DNA from: Corynebacterium otitidis ATCC 51513
GTDB taxonomy: Bacteria; Actinomycetota; Actinomycetes; Mycobacteriales; Mycobacteriaceae
Assembly (NCBI RefSeq): GCF_000296405.1
Contig: NZ_JH815192.1
Location: forward strand, 378,701-441,628
Direction: 5' to 3'
Length of the DNA stretch: 62,928 bases
This document shows, one piece after another, positions 36,018 to 46,546 of this stretch. The notes below the pieces were generated by a model that was not told where the DNA came from, did not search any database, and worked only from the letters and a program-made list of their open reading frames with translations. A program made the position numbers and the translations under genes. Positions within the stretch are counted from its first letter, which is position 1. Every line of letters begins with the position of its first letter.

Positions 36018-36656
36018 TTAAAGGCGGGGAATCCTCCGCTGCGCTGCGTTTTTGCCAGCCGCCCACAGCTTTTCTTGAGACTCCGCGTCGATAATCCCGC
36101 TCGACCCGTCGAAGAGGTAGGGAGCGCGCGAGCGCATCTTCTCGGTAAAGGAGTCGGCGACGTCCCCGAGGGTGAAGGAGCCGCGCTCGGCGGCGATCGC
36201 GGCGTGGAAAAGCACCTGGAGGAACACGTCGGCGAGCTCCCCTTTGAGCTCCGCGTCGTCGCCGCCGTCCCAGGCGCGCACCGCGTCGGCGAACTCGCCG
36301 GCCTCCTCGTCGAGGTAGGCGAGCAGGCTCTCGTGGGTCTGGGCGCGCTCCCACTCGCCGCGGCGGCGCGCCTCGGCCATGACCGCGACCGCCCGGTCGA
36401 CGGGCCGGCGGCAGTCGACGACCTCCCCTCCCCCAGCGAGGGCGTCGGCGCGCTGCGGATCGGTCGTCGCGGGCAGCGCCGCCGCTTCCCCGCCGCCGTC
36501 GCCTGGCGCGCCGCGCCCGGCGCGAAGCGCCTCCTCGAGCAGCACGACCAGGGGCTTCGGCACGTCCGACTCGGGGGCAAGCCGCCAGGGGCCCGCGGCG
36601 AGCAGCCGGGCGGGCAACTGGGGCTCGAGGTCGTCGTCGATGAGCAGTACCGGCAC
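36018..36656 (-). CDS. mazG: MazG-type nucleoside triphosphate pyrophosphohydrolase
   Basis: A house-cleaning enzyme hydrolysing (often damaged) NTPs to NMP and PPi. The 212-residue product has a variable N-terminal half and the MazG core near 105-175: HESLLAYLDEEAGEFADAV, then KGELADVFLQVLFHAAIA, giving the EExxE...ExxD metal pattern. It follows mfd's neighbourhood and precedes the transglycosylase with 26 nt spacing, and is divergent from the amino-acid carrier. Confidence 0.88.
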   Translation of the reverse strand: MPVLLIDDDLEPQLPARLLAAGPWRLAPESDVPKPLVVLLEEALRAGRGAPGDGGGEAAALPATTDPQRADALAGGGEVVDCRRPVDRAVAVMAEARRRGEWERAQTHESLLAYLDEEAGEFADAVRAWDGGDDAELKGELADVFLQVLFHAAIAAERGSFTLGDVADSFTEKMRSRAPYLFDGSSGIIDAESQEKLWAAGKNAAQRRIPRL

Positions 36657-36716
36657 GCCCCCAACGATAGCCCCCGCTCGCCCGCCGCGCGGGGCTCGTG
36701 CTTTAGCGTAGGGCGG

Positions 36717-38195
36717 GTGAATTCAGGGTCCGCGCAAACCACGCGCCGGGGCGTCCCGCTGTGGACGCTCGTGGCGATCATCATCGGCTCCACGGTCGGC
36801 GCCGGGGTGTTCTCCCTGCCGCAAAATATCGCCTCGGTGGCCGGGCCGGGGGCGATGTTCATCGGCTGGGTGGTCTCCGGGGTGGGGATGCTCTCCATCG
36901 CGTTCGTGTTCCACATCCTCGCGCGCCGCAAGCCGCACCTCGACTCGGGCGTGTACGCCTACGTGCGCGCGGGCCTGGGCGACTTCATCGGCTTCGCCTC
37001 GGGCTGGGGCTACTGGCTGGGCTCGGTCATCGCGCAGGTGGGCTACGCGACGCTGTTCTTCAGCACCGTGGGCTACTACGTGCCGGGGCTCTCGGGCACG
37101 AACCCGCTGGGGCTGGCGATCGCCGCCTCGGCACTGACGTGGGTGGTCTTCGCGGTGCTCGCGGTGGGTGTGCGCCAGGCCGCGATCCTCAACGCGGTCA
37201 CCACGATCGCGAAGGTCGTGCCGATCCTCGCGTTCATCGTGCTCACCGCGTTCTTGGGCTTTAGCTGGGAGACGTTCGCCGACGACTTCTGGGGGCTTGA
37301 GGCCGACTCGGTCGGCGGGGTCTTCGACCAGGTGCAGGGCATCATGCTCTTCACCGTGTGGGTGTTCATCGGCATCGAGGGCGCATCCGTGTACTCGCGG
37401 CAGGCGCGCTCGCGGCGCGACGTGTCGCGCGCGACGGTCATCGGGTTCCTCTCGGTGCTGGGGCTGCTCGTCGCGGTCTCGACGCTGTCGTTCGGGGTGC
37501 TCTCCCAGGACGAGCTTGCCGCCCTGCCGGACAACTCCATGGCCTCCGTCCTCGAGGCCGTCGTCGGCCCGTGGGGCGGGGCGCTCGTCTCGGCGGGGCT
37601 GTGCATCTCCGTGCTCGGCGCCTACGTCTCCTGGCAGATGCTCTGCGCCGAGCCGATCATGCTCATGGCCACCGACGGGCTGTTGCCGAAGTTCCTCTCG
37701 AAGGTGAACCGGCGCGGCTCGGCGTGGTCGGCGCAGCTCGCGTCGACGATCGTCATCCAGGCGATCATCGTCGTCTTCTACTTCAACGAGACGACCTATA
37801 TCCAGATGGTGCAGCTCGCGACGGTGCTCTACCTCGTGCCGTACCTCTTCTCCGCGCTGTACCTGCTCCTCCTCGCGGTGCGCGGCCGGGGGCTCGCCAC
37901 CCAGGCGGGCGTCGACCTGCGCGGGCCCACCATCGGTGCGAAGGACAACCGCATCCACGGGCTCGTCGGTCTGCTGGCGCTCGTGTACTCGCTGTGGCTG
38001 TTCTACGCCGCGGAGCCGCGCTACGTGCTCTTCGGCTGCCTGGCGATCCTTCCCGGCCTCGTGCCCTACGTGTGGACCAGGCGGCGTCGCGGGGAGCAGG
38101 TCTTCAACCCCTTCGAGTGGTTCGTCCTCGCGCTCGTCGTCGCGGCCGCGGCCGCGGGCGTGTGGGGGCTCGCCGCGGGCACGCTCACCCTCTAG
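36717..38195 (+). CDS. Basic amino acid/polyamine antiporter (APA family, LysI/ArcD-like)
   Basis: A 492-residue carrier with about 12-13 membrane helices. The first carries the APA signature IIGSTVGAGVFSLPQNIA. In C. glutamicum the lysine permease LysI belongs to this group and lies next to mfd/mazG, so lysine exchange is the best guess. The GTG at 36717 has no ribosome site but TAGCGT 7-12 nt upstream, i.e. a leaderless start. Only 60 bp separate it from the divergent mazG. Confidence 0.88.
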   Translation: MNSGSAQTTRRGVPLWTLVAIIIGSTVGAGVFSLPQNIASVAGPGAMFIGWVVSGVGMLSIAFVFHILARRKPHLDSGVYAYVRAGLGDFIGFASGWGYWLGSVIAQVGYATLFFSTVGYYVPGLSGTNPLGLAIAASALTWVVFAVLAVGVRQAAILNAVTTIAKVVPILAFIVLTAFLGFSWETFADDFWGLEADSVGGVFDQVQGIMLFTVWVFIGIEGASVYSRQARSRRDVSRATVIGFLSVLGLLVAVSTLSFGVLSQDELAALPDNSMASVLEAVVGPWGGALVSAGLCISVLGAYVSWQMLCAEPIMLMATDGLLPKFLSKVNRRGSAWSAQLASTIVIQAIIVVFYFNETTYIQMVQLATVLYLVPYLFSALYLLLLAVRGRGLATQAGVDLRGPTIGAKDNRIHGLVGLLALVYSLWLFYAAEPRYVLFGCLAILPGLVPYVWTRRRRGEQVFNPFEWFVLALVVAAAAAGVWGLAAGTLTL

Positions 38196-38208
38196 CGCGT
38201 GCAGAGAA

Positions 38209-38243
38209 GAAGGCCGCCGCCGGGACTGCCGGCGGCGGCCTTC
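38209..38243. terminator. Bidirectional terminator between the carrier gene and mfd
   Basis: GAAGGCCGCCGCCGG - GACTG - CCGGCGGCGGCCTTC, a perfect 15-bp stem between the convergent stops at 38195 and 38313, followed by TGCTATT. Confidence 0.88.
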
Positions 38244-38312
38244 TGCTATTCGGGACCCGGACCGACCGGGCGGCGCGCCGCCCGGAGGCGGCGCGCGCCT
38301 CGAATTCCTGCG

Positions 38313-41300
38313 CTACTCCCCCACCGAGATGGTTCGCGGCCTACGCCCGGGCCCGCCGCGGCGGCCCCGGGAGCGGGAGCGGGCGCGGCTGGTGGTTTCG
38401 CGCTCGCCACGCCGTGAGCCGGCCTGGGCGCGGGGCTCCTCGCGCTCGGGCGGCTCGCCGCCGCGCACGCCGACGCGGTCGATGTCGAAGAGGTCGCTCA
38501 AGAAATCCACGACCCACTGGAGGAGCTCCTCGTCGCGCAGCGCCGGCGAGCCCATCGTGCGCCCGGCCTTGGGCATGGGCACGAGCACGGCCTGCGCGGC
38601 GGCGCGGATCGTCGCGCCCGGGTAGAGCCGCTTGAGGCGCACCTGCCTCGAGTCGGAGAGCTCCACCGGGTGGATCTTGATGCGGTTGCCCTGCATCCCG
38701 ATGTCGGCGATCCCCGCGGCGCGCGCCTGGAGGCGCAGCCTCGCCACGGCGAAGAGGCGCTCCACCTCGCCGGGCGGGGTGCCGAAGCGGTCGCGCAGCT
38801 CGGAAGCGATGGCCTGAAGGTCGTCCTCGCCGCCGGCCTCGGCGAGCTTGCGGTACTGCTCGAGGCGCAGCCGCTCGGAGTTGATGTACTTCTCCGGGAT
38901 GTGCGCGTCGACGGGCAGGTCGACGCGGATCTCCTTCGGCCCCTGGTCGGTGGCGTCGACGGGCTTGCCGTCGGCGAGCGCCCGGTAGGCGTCGATGGCC
39001 TCCCCGACGAGGCGCATGTAGAGGTCGAATCCGACGCCCTCGATGTGGCCGGACTGCTGCGCGCCGAGCACGTTGCCCGCGCCGCGCATCTCGAGGTCCT
39101 TCATCGCCACCGCCATGCCCGCGCCGAGGTCGTTGTTTTGCGCGATGGTGGAGAGCCGGTCATACGACGTCTCGGACAGGGTCTGGCCGGCCGGGTAGAG
39201 GAAGTAGGCATACCCGCGCTCCCGGGAGCGGCCGACGCGGCCGCGCAGCTGGTGGAGCTGCGAGAGCCCCATGTGGTGGGCGTTCTCCACGATGAGGGTG
39301 TTGGCGTTGGCGATGTCGAGGCCCGTCTCGACGATGGTGGTGCACACGAGCGCGTCGTACTCGCGGTCCCAGAAGCCCTGCACGGTGCGCTCTAAGGCCT
39401 CCTCGGTCATCTGCCCGTGGGCGACGACGATGCGCGCCTCGGGCACGAGGTCGCGCAGCGCGCGGGCGCGCTTCTCGATGTCCTTGACCTTGTTGTGGAT
39501 GAAGAACACCTGCCCGTCGCGAAGCAGCTCGCGGCGGATGGCCGCGGCGACCTGCTTGTCCTCCTGCGGGCCGACGTAGGTGAGCACCGGGTGGCGGTCC
39601 TCGGGCGGGGTGAGGATGGTGGACATCTCCCTAATCCCGGACATGGACATCTCCAGGGTGCGGGGGATCGGGGTGGCGGACATGGTGAGCATGTCGACAT
39701 GCGCGCGCAGCGCCTTGATGTGCTCCTTGTGCTCCACGCCGAAGCGCTGCTCCTCGTCGACGACGACGAGGCCTAAGTTCTTCCACTGCACCCCGGTCTG
39801 CAGCAGCCGGTGGGTGCCCACGACGATGTCGATGGTGCCGTCCGCGAGCCCCGCGATGACCTCCTTGGCCTCGGCGGGGGTGTTGAAGCGGGAGAGCTGC
39901 CTAATCGTCACGGGGAAGCCGGCCATGCGCTCCTCGAAGGTGCGCATGTGCTGCTGCGCGAGCAGCGTCGTGGGCACGAGCACCGCGACCTGGGTGCCGT
40001 CCTGGACGGCCTTGAACGCGGCGCGCACCGCGACCTCGGTCTTGCCGTAGCCCACGTCGCCGACCACCACGCGGTCCATCGGGGTGGCGCGCTCCATGTC
40101 GGCCTTGACCTCCTCGATGGCGGTCATCTGGTCCTCGGTCTCGACGAACGGGAAGTTGTCCTCAAGCTCGCGCTGCCACGGGGTGTCGGGCCCGAAGGCG
40201 TGGCCCGGCGCGGCCTGCCGCTTGGCGTAGAGGTTGACGAGCTCGCCGGCGATCTCGCGGACGGCGGCGCGCGCCTTCTTCTTCGTGTTCTTCCAGTCGG
40301 AGCCGCCCATCTTCGACAGCGAGGGCGTCTCGGAGCCGTTGTACTTGCTCAACAGGTCGAGCGAGTCCATCGGCACCCACAGCTGGTCGGCGGGCTGGCC
40401 GCGCTTGCTCGGCGCGTACTCGAGCACGACGTACTCGCGCCTGGAGGTCTCCTCGCCGGCCTTGATGGTGCGCTCGGCCATCTTCACGAAGCGGCCGATG
40501 CCGTGGGTCTCGTGGACGACGAAGTCGCCCTTCTTCAAGGCGAGCGGGTCGACGCGGTTGCGGCGCTTGGCGGGCTTGCGCTTCGCGCCGGCGATGTCGC
40601 CGACGCGGTTGCCGGTGAGGTCGGTCTCGGTGACGACGACGAGCGAGCCCGACTCCTCCTCCGTGGCGCCCTCGTCGCCGGCGGGCCGGAGCCGGGGGAA
40701 GACGAGGCCGGCGTGGCTGAGCGCCTGGAAGAGCGCGACCTCGCCCGAGGCGGGCTTTTCGCCGGGCTCGTAGATCCGGGCGGGGATCGCCTGCTCGAGG
40801 AAGCGGTCGGCCATGCGCTTGACGAAGCCGCGGGTGGGGCTGACGAACGCGGCGCGCCCGCCGGCGGCGACGTGCTTCTTCAGGCCCGCCATCGCCTCGT
40901 CGATGGCCTTCAGGTCCCCGCGGGGCGCGGGGCCGGGCTCGTAGTCGAGCGGGAGGGTCTCCTCCTCGGCGGCGGCCATCATCCCGGTCGGCGCGAGTGT
41001 CCACCACGCCTGCCCGGCGCGCTCCGCGGCGTGGCGAAGCGCCTGAAGGGAGAGATACGAGCTCGCCTCGAGGTCGAGGCCCGCGGCGTCCACCGGCCCG
41101 GAGGCGCCCATCGCGGCGGCCTCCCAGCCGGCGCGCTGGAACTCCTTGTCGGTCTCCTGGAGGTCCTCGATGCGGCGCTCGACCTTCTCCGGGGAGACGA
41201 CCACCACGTGGCGCTCCGTGCCGAGCAGCTCGCTCGGCGGGACGAGCCGCGAGTCCGCGAGCGCGGGGATGAGCGCCTCCATCCCGTCGGTGGGCGAGCC

Positions 41301-42155
41301 CTCCGCGATCGTCGTGAGCGTCTCCTGGAGGGTGGCGTTGCCGGAGTGCTCCGTCGCGAGCTTCGCCGCGCGCTCGGCGACGCCGTCGGTGACGAGCAGC
41401 TCGCGCGCCGGGAACACCTCGACGGCGTCGATGGCCACCTCGTCTAAGGTGCGCTGGTCGGCGACGGAAAACTGGCGGATCTCGGTGACCTCGTCGCCCC
41501 AGAACTCGACGCGCACCGGGTAGTCGAGCGTCGTCGGGTAGACATCCACGATCCCGCCGCGCACGGCGAACTGCCCGCGGCGCGCGACCATGTCGACGCG
41601 CTCGTAGGCGTAGAAGGAGAGCCTCGAGGTGAGCTCGTCGAAGGGCTGGTCCTCGCCCTCGACGAGAGCGATGGGCTCGCGCCCCGGCGCCTCCTGAAGG
41701 ATCGGCTGGGCCGCGCCGCGCGCCGAGGTCACCACCACCGCGGCGTCCGGGGCGTGGCGGATGGCCTGCGCGCGGCGCCCGACGATGTCCGCGCCGGGGC
41801 TTAAGCGCTCGTGCGGGAGGGTCTCCCACGCGGGGAAGTACACGGCCCCGAAGCGGCCCTCCGCGCCGGCGGGCCGGTCGAGCGCGTCGCCGATGAGCGC
41901 GCGCAGCTCGGCGGTGAGGTCCTCGGCCTCCCTCCCGGAGGCCGCGACGACGAGCAGCGGCGCCCTCTTGGAGAGCGCCGCGAGCGCCCAGGGGCGCACC
42001 TGGTCGATGCCGGTGAGGTGCAGCCGCGAATCCCCGACCCGTTCGGCGAGCCCGAGAAGCTTCGAGTCCCGGGCCGCGACGTCGAGGAGGCCGGCGAGCG
42101 GGGGTTGAGAGGCCTCCCGCTCGTCGCCGGCGGGGTGCGATGCGGCGTTGGCCAC
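38313..42155 (-). CDS. mfd: Transcription-repair coupling factor
   Basis: A DNA translocase that removes RNA polymerase stalled at lesions and recruits UvrA. The 1280-residue product has the UvrB-like N-terminal part, the RNA-polymerase-interacting domain ([19 protein letters not shown], about 535-555), helicase motifs with Walker [12 protein letters not shown] (about 698) and DEEQRFG (about 797), [13 protein letters not shown], and the C-terminal TRCF domain, then a Ser/Arg-rich tail. The GTG at 42155 is chosen: AAGGAG precedes it by 9 nt, while the in-frame ATG at 42191 has no site. Confidence 0.96.
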   Translation of the reverse strand: MANAASHPAGDEREASQPPLAGLLDVAARDSKLLGLAERVGDSRLHLTGIDQVRPWALAALSKRAPLLVVAASGREAEDLTAELRALIGDALDRPAGAEGRFGAVYFPAWETLPHERLSPGADIVGRRAQAIRHAPDAAVVVTSARGAAQPILQEAPGREPIALVEGEDQPFDELTSRLSFYAYERVDMVARRGQFAVRGGIVDVYPTTLDYPVRVEFWGDEVTEIRQFSVADQRTLDEVAIDAVEVFPARELLVTDGVAERAAKLATEHSGNATLQETLTTIAEGSPTDGMEALIPALADSRLVPPSELLGTERHVVVVSPEKVERRIEDLQETDKEFQRAGWEAAAMGASGPVDAAGLDLEASSYLSLQALRHAAERAGQAWWTLAPTGMMAAAEEETLPLDYEPGPAPRGDLKAIDEAMAGLKKHVAAGGRAAFVSPTRGFVKRMADRFLEQAIPARIYEPGEKPASGEVALFQALSHAGLVFPRLRPAGDEGATEEESGSLVVVTETDLTGNRVGDIAGAKRKPAKRRNRVDPLALKKGDFVVHETHGIGRFVKMAERTIKAGEETSRREYVVLEYAPSKRGQPADQLWVPMDSLDLLSKYNGSETPSLSKMGGSDWKNTKKKARAAVREIAGELVNLYAKRQAAPGHAFGPDTPWQRELEDNFPFVETEDQMTAIEEVKADMERATPMDRVVVGDVGYGKTEVAVRAAFKAVQDGTQVAVLVPTTLLAQQHMRTFEERMAGFPVTIRQLSRFNTPAEAKEVIAGLADGTIDIVVGTHRLLQTGVQWKNLGLVVVDEEQRFGVEHKEHIKALRAHVDMLTMSATPIPRTLEMSMSGIREMSTILTPPEDRHPVLTYVGPQEDKQVAAAIRRELLRDGQVFFIHNKVKDIEKRARALRDLVPEARIVVAHGQMTEEALERTVQGFWDREYDALVCTTIVETGLDIANANTLIVENAHHMGLSQLHQLRGRVGRSRERGYAYFLYPAGQTLSETSYDRLSTIAQNNDLGAGMAVAMKDLEMRGAGNVLGAQQSGHIEGVGFDLYMRLVGEAIDAYRALADGKPVDATDQGPKEIRVDLPVDAHIPEKYINSERLRLEQYRKLAEAGGEDDLQAIASELRDRFGTPPGEVERLFAVARLRLQARAAGIADIGMQGNRIKIHPVELSDSRQVRLKRLYPGATIRAAAQAVLVPMPKAGRTMGSPALRDEELLQWVVDFLSDLFDIDRVGVRGGEPPEREEPRAQAGSRRGERETTSRARSRSRGRRGGPGRRPRTISVGE

Positions 42156-42503
42156 CAGTGGATGCTCCTTATATACGTGACGAACAGGCAACGACGGGCG
42201 CCGCGATGAAGGCTCCCGGGCGCCGCGCCCGGGGTGTGTCTCGCCCGCCGGGGGCGCGGCGCGCGCCGGTAGGGCCCGCCGGCGCCGAAGGGATATCTGA
42301 GGTGCGCCGGGGGCCCTCGCGGCCGCCGCTAGCCTTAGCCTAGCCCCGCCGGGGCGCCGCTCGCCCGCCGTGCCGGGGCCCGGAACTGGTTTAGGGCGCT
42401 AGCTGGCATCGGCTAGACTTTTCATTCGCGCGGGGCCTCTGGCGGGCCGCGCGGCCCCTTCAGTAAGGGGCGCCGCCGCCAGGCAGCCGGGCCGCCCGCG
42501 CGG
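42156..42503. other. Intergenic region between mfd and tRNA-Gln
   Basis: A gap of 348 nt without a credible gene. The mfd end carries GTATAT (42171-42176, minus strand) directly before its ribosome site, so mfd probably has a very short leader. On the plus strand TAGACT (42413-42418) is a reasonable -10 for tRNA-Gln, about 80 nt ahead of it. The rest is GC-rich and featureless to me. Confidence 0.5.
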
Positions 42504-42575
42504 TTCCCCATGGTGTAATCGGCAACACTACGGTTTTTGGTACCGTCGTTCAAGGTTCGAGTCCTTGTGGGGAAG
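42504..42575 (+). tRNA. tRNA-Gln (anticodon TTG)
   Basis: 72 nt; acceptor TTCCCCA/TGGGGAA perfect, anticodon stem ACGGT/ACCGT with loop TTTTGGT (anticodon TTG), T stem CAAGG/CCTTG with loop TTCGAGT, discriminator G, no encoded CCA. It stands 90 nt upstream of glmU. Confidence 0.95.
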
Positions 42576-42664
42576 CCCAGGCCCGCAGGGCCCGGGCGGG
42601 GCGCGTTCCCGCCGGGCCCGCGGGCTCCAGGAGCAGCCCCACACGCCCAAGGAGGTCCGCTTTC

Positions 42665-44137
42665 GTGACCAGCCCCACCACCGCCCCGCTGGCGGTCGTC
42701 GTCCTCGCCGCGGGCGCCGGCACGCGCATGCGCTCGGCCACGCAGAAGACGCTGCACGCCATCGGCGGCCGCAGCCTCCTCTCGCATAGCCTCCACGCCG
42801 CCGCGGACGCGGACCCGAAGGAGCTCGTCGCCGTCGTCGGCCACCAGCGCGAGCAGGTCGCCCCCGCCGTCGAGCAGGTCGCGGACGAGCTCGGGCGGGG
42901 GATCGCCACCGCGGTGCAGGAGGAGCAGCTCGGCACCGGGCACGCCGCCGCCTGCGGGCTGTCGGCCATCGAGGGCTTTGAGGGCACCGTCGTCGTCACC
43001 AACGCCGACGTGCCGCTGCTGCGCGCGGAGACGATCCGGGGGCTCGCCGCCGCCCGCGAGGAGGCGGGCGCGGCCGTCACGGTCTTGAGCCTCACCCTCG
43101 ATGACCCGACGGGCTACGGGCGCATCGTGCGAGGCGACAGCGGCGAGGTCCTGAGCATCGTCGAGGAGAAGGACGCCACCGACGAGCAGCGCCGCATCGA
43201 CGAGGTCAACTCGGGCGTCTTCGCCTTCGACGCGGCGGTGCTCAAAGACGCGCTCGAGCGGCTCGACTCCGACAACGCGCAGGGCGAGCTCTACCTCACC
43301 GACGTCCTGGCCATCGCCCGCGGCGACGGCAAGACGGTCGCGGCGCACCCCGCGACCGACCCGCGGGAGCTCTCCGGGGTCAACGACCGGGTGCAGCTCG
43401 CCGCGGCGGGCAAGGAGCTCAACCGGCGCGTCGTCGAGGCCGCGATGCGCGGCGGCGCGACGATCGTCGACCCCGACACCACCTTCATCGACGTCGACGT
43501 GCGGATCGGCCGGGACGTCACCATCGAGCCGGGCACCCAGCTCAAGAACGGCACCGTCATCGCCGACGGCGCGCTCATCGGCCCGGACACCACCCTCGAC
43601 GCCGTCGAGGTCGGCGAGGGCGCCAGCGTCGTGCGCACCCACGCGTTCGACTCGGTCATCGGCGCCGACGCGAAGGTCGGGCCCTACACCTACATCCGGC
43701 CCGGCACCCGGCTCGGGGAGCGCGGGAAGCTCGGCGGCTTCGTCGAGGCGAAGAAGGCGATCATCGGGGCGGGCTCGAAGGTCCCCCACCTCACCTACGT
43801 CGGCGACGCGACGATCGGCGAGGAGTCGAACATCGGGGCCTCCTCGGTGTTCGTCAACTTCGACGGGGTCGACAAGCACCACACCACGGTCGGCTCCCAC
43901 GTGAGAACCGGCTCCGATACGATGTTCATCGCCCCGGTCAGCGTGGGCGACGGGGCCTACTCGGGCGCGGGCACGGTCATCAAGGACGACGTGCCCGCCG
44001 GCGCGCTGGTCGTCTCCGGCGGCAAGCAGCGCAACATCGAGGGCTGGGTCGAGCGCAAGCGGCCTGGCACCCCCGCCGCAGAGGCGGCCCGCCGCGCCCG
44101 GGAGGACGCGGCCGGCGACGCCCCCGAGGGGCCCTAG
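42665..44137 (+). CDS. glmU: Bifunctional GlmU: glucosamine-1-phosphate acetyltransferase / UDP-GlcNAc pyrophosphorylase
   Basis: Makes UDP-GlcNAc for peptidoglycan and mycothiol. The 490-residue product has the uridyltransferase half with [28 protein letters not shown] and NADVPLL, then the left-handed beta-helix acetyltransferase half with hexapeptide repeats and [12 protein letters not shown]...[11 protein letters not shown] and [10 protein letters not shown]. The GTG at 42665 has AAGGAGG upstream. It is followed by prs as in other actinobacteria. Confidence 0.96.
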   Translation: MTSPTTAPLAVVVLAAGAGTRMRSATQKTLHAIGGRSLLSHSLHAAADADPKELVAVVGHQREQVAPAVEQVADELGRGIATAVQEEQLGTGHAAACGLSAIEGFEGTVVVTNADVPLLRAETIRGLAAAREEAGAAVTVLSLTLDDPTGYGRIVRGDSGEVLSIVEEKDATDEQRRIDEVNSGVFAFDAAVLKDALERLDSDNAQGELYLTDVLAIARGDGKTVAAHPATDPRELSGVNDRVQLAAAGKELNRRVVEAAMRGGATIVDPDTTFIDVDVRIGRDVTIEPGTQLKNGTVIADGALIGPDTTLDAVEVGEGASVVRTHAFDSVIGADAKVGPYTYIRPGTRLGERGKLGGFVEAKKAIIGAGSKVPHLTYVGDATIGEESNIGASSVFVNFDGVDKHHTTVGSHVRTGSDTMFIAPVSVGDGAYSGAGTVIKDDVPAGALVVSGGKQRNIEGWVERKRPGTPAAEAARRAREDAAGDAPEGP

Positions 44138-44241
44138 GGATACCCCGCGGAGGAGGACATCCTCCGCCCGGTCGTCCCGTGGGCGCCCTCAGGCGGTCCC
44201 GCGCATCGTTGGCAGCGACAGAAAGGCTAGTTGACCTCGCG

Positions 44242-45219
44242 ATGTCTTCCCACTGGAAGCAAAACCAGAAGAACATGATGCTCTTCTCCGGGCGCGCCCA
44301 CCCGGAGCTCGGCGAGCAGGTCGCCCGCAACCTCGGCATCGAGCTCACCCCCATGGCGGCGCAGGACTTCGCCAACGGGGAGATCTTCGTGCGCTACGAG
44401 GAGTCGGTGCGCGGCTCAGACTGCTTCGTGCTCCAGTCGCACCCGCAGCCGCTCAACAAGTGGCTCATGGAGCAGCTCATCATGATCGACGCGCTCAAGC
44501 GCGGCTCCGCGAAGCGCATCACCGCGGTGCTGCCCTTCTACCCCTACGCCAGGCAGGACAAGAAGCACCGCGGCCGCGAGCCGATCTCCGCGCGGCTCGT
44601 CGCCGACCTGCTCACCGCGGCGGGCGCCGACCGCATCGTCTCGGTCGACCTGCACACCGACCAGATCCAGGGCTTCTTCGACGGGCCGGTCGACCACATG
44701 CACGCCATGCCCATCCTCACCGACCACATCCGCGACAACTACGACCTGAGCAACATCACGGTCGTCTCCCCGGACGCGGGCCGCGTGAAGACCGCGGAGA
44801 AGTGGGCGGACTCGCTCGGCGGCGCGCCGATGGCCTTCATCCACAAGACCCGCTCCGTCGAGGTCGCGAACAAGGTCGTCACCAACCGCGTGGTCGGCGA
44901 CGTCGAGGGCAAGAACTGCGTGCTCGTCGACGACATGATCGACACCGGCGGCACGATCGCCGGCGCGTGCCGCGTGCTGCGCGAGGCGGGCGCGAAGGAC
45001 GTCGTCATCGCCACGACCCACGGCGTGTTCTCCGGCCCGGCCCGCGAGCGGCTCGCGGGCTGCGGCGCCCGCGAGGTCATCACCACCGACACGCTGCCGC
45101 AGTCCACCGAGGGCTGGGACAACCTCACGGTGCTCTCGATCGCGCCGCTGCTCGCCCGCACGATCAGCGAGATCTTCGAGAACGGCTCGGTCACCCACCT
45201 CTTCGAGGGCTCGGCCTAA
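44242..45219 (+). CDS. prs: Ribose-phosphate pyrophosphokinase (PRPP synthetase)
   Basis: Makes PRPP from ribose 5-phosphate and ATP for nucleotides, His, Trp and (in this group) arabinogalactan precursors. The 325-residue product begins SSHWKQNQKNMMLFSGRAHPELG and has the flexible loop YPYARQDKKHRGREPIS, DLHTDQIQGFF and the PRPP loop VLVDDMIDTGGTI. The ATG at 44242 fits the family start; AAAGG is 15 nt upstream. The gap of 104 nt from glmU suggests an operon. Confidence 0.96.
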   Translation: MSSHWKQNQKNMMLFSGRAHPELGEQVARNLGIELTPMAAQDFANGEIFVRYEESVRGSDCFVLQSHPQPLNKWLMEQLIMIDALKRGSAKRITAVLPFYPYARQDKKHRGREPISARLVADLLTAAGADRIVSVDLHTDQIQGFFDGPVDHMHAMPILTDHIRDNYDLSNITVVSPDAGRVKTAEKWADSLGGAPMAFIHKTRSVEVANKVVTNRVVGDVEGKNCVLVDDMIDTGGTIAGACRVLREAGAKDVVIATTHGVFSGPARERLAGCGAREVITTDTLPQSTEGWDNLTVLSIAPLLARTISEIFENGSVTHLFEGSA

Positions 45220-45722
45220 GGCCCCCTCTCCCCTCCCCCACCCGGCTCGCGCGCGGCTCGGGCCCACGGGTGAGGGTCGCCCCCGGCGGGTTTCCCGCCG
45301 GGGGCTATGGCGTGCTAGGATCTGCCGCTGTCTCGGCGAGGGCGCCGGTGCGGGAGAACCGCCCCGGGGCCGTGATCGACGCGACGGTTGTGCTTGATTT
45401 CGGGCGCGGCGCGCGGGGTTTCTCCCGCGACCGCCGCGCCCCGCGCCCGGAGGGCTTGGATCTTCCCGGGCGGCCAGGCCCCGCGGCGGCTCGTTGACGA
45501 CGGCGAGCCCGCGGGGCCGCAGTCGTCTCTGGGCGGGCGCCGCACCCGGGCCCCTTGATCCAAGGCGAGTGCTCCCCGCGCGGTCTCTCCTCGAAGCCCC
45601 CGCCGGTTCGCCGCGAAACACCAGCCGTTCGCCCTCTCTTGCCGCCGGGCCCCCGCGGGCCAGGCAACCGTTGAGGGCGGGCGGGTGCCGATAACCGCTG
45701 ACAGAAGGAGATGCCAAGCGTC
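45220..45722 (+). ncRNA. Structured untranslated region upstream of rplY (candidate leader or small RNA)
   Basis: 503 nt without a credible gene. After the prs terminator (45279-45305), an extended -10 (TGCTAGGAT, about 45311-45319) could start a transcript of about 400 nt to the rplY ATG. It contains a two-level stem (45401-45409 with 45441-45449, inner CGCGGG/CCCGCG) and a larger domain closed by CTTGGATC (45455-45462) with GATCCAAG (45557-45564), CCCGGG (45465-45470) with CCCGGG (45545-45550), and inside it a hairpin GGCCCCGCGG..GCTCG / CGAGC..CCGCGGGGCC (45477-45518). No known riboswitch, RNase P RNA or tmRNA motif was recognised. Confidence 0.4.
45279..45305 (+). terminator. Terminator after prs
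   Basis: GCCCCCGGCGGG - TTT - CCCGCCGGGGGC, a perfect 12-bp stem with a 3-nt loop, 59 nt after the prs stop. Confidence 0.8.
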
Positions 45723-46367
45723 ATGGCCAAGAAGTACCCCACCCTCAAGGCCGAGGAGCGCACCGAGTTCGGCAAGGGCGCCGCGCGCCGCCTGCGCCGC
45801 CAGTGGAAGGTCCCCGGCGTGATCTACTCCGGCTCCCTGGAGAAGCCCGTCCACTTCGCCATCGACCTCCTCGAGATCGAGCAGCTCGTGCGCGACAACG
45901 GCGTCAACGCCATCGTCGACCTCGAGGTCGGCGGCGAGAACTACCTCACCATGGTCAAGAGCATCGAGCAGAACGTGCTCAGCCTCGACATCGACCACAT
46001 CGACCTCCTCGCCATCACCCGCGGCGAGAAGGTCGAGGTCGAGGTCCCGCTCGTCCTCGAGGGCGAGCCCTTCCCGGGCACCGTCGTCCTCCAGGACGCG
46101 GACGTCCTCCTCGTCGAGGCCGACGTGCTCGACATCCCCGACGAGCTGCCCGTCTCCGTCGAGGGCCTCGAGGCCGACTCCAAGGTGCTCGCCTCCGACG
46201 TCGAGCTGCCCGGCAACACCACGCTCGTCGCCGACCCGGAGACCGTCATCGCGTCGATCTCCTGGCCGGAGCAGGACGAGGAGCTCGAGGCCGAGGCCGA
46301 GGCCGCCGAGCAGGGCTCCGCCGACAAGGAGCCCGAGGCCGCCGAGGAGTCCGGCGACGACGAGTAA
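45723..46367 (+). CDS. rplY: 50S ribosomal protein L25, general stress protein Ctc form
   Basis: 5S rRNA-binding ribosomal protein. The 214-residue product is the long (TL5/CTC) form: the L25 beta-barrel (about 1-95, TEFGKGAARRLRRQWKVPGVIYSG), the extra C-terminal beta domain (about 96-185) and an acidic Glu/Ala tail. The ATG at 45723 is preferred over one at 45711 because AAGGAG is 12 nt before the former and abuts the latter. It is preceded by a long structured leader. Confidence 0.94.
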   Translation: MAKKYPTLKAEERTEFGKGAARRLRRQWKVPGVIYSGSLEKPVHFAIDLLEIEQLVRDNGVNAIVDLEVGGENYLTMVKSIEQNVLSLDIDHIDLLAITRGEKVEVEVPLVLEGEPFPGTVVLQDADVLLVEADVLDIPDELPVSVEGLEADSKVLASDVELPGNTTLVADPETVIASISWPEQDEELEAEAEAAEQGSADKEPEAAEESGDDE

Positions 46368-46394
46368 AGCCACACCCGGCCGTCTTCTTTGCTA

Positions 46395-46436
46395 GAAGGC
46401 CGGCGCCCCGCGAGCACCGCGGCGGCGCCGGCCTTC
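46395..46436 (+). terminator. Terminator after rplY
   Basis: GAAGGCCGGCGCC pairs with GGCGCCGGCCTTC (13 bp); the 16-nt loop itself holds a small CCGCG/CGCGG stem. 27 nt after the rplY stop. Confidence 0.85.
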
Positions 46437-46546
46437 GGCTGTCTCCCGCTCCCCTCGCGGCGGCGCCGCCCGCCCGGCGGGGTCCTAGCCTCGTATCCTT
46501 CTTCAGCGAGACCGCAATTCTCCCCCGACGAAAGGACACCCGCGAC

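Noticed and set aside
45220-45722. RNase P RNA, tmRNA or 6C RNA upstream of rplY
   Set aside because: The hallmark blocks of RNase P RNA and tmRNA and the C-rich loops of 6C RNA are absent; only generic structure can be claimed.
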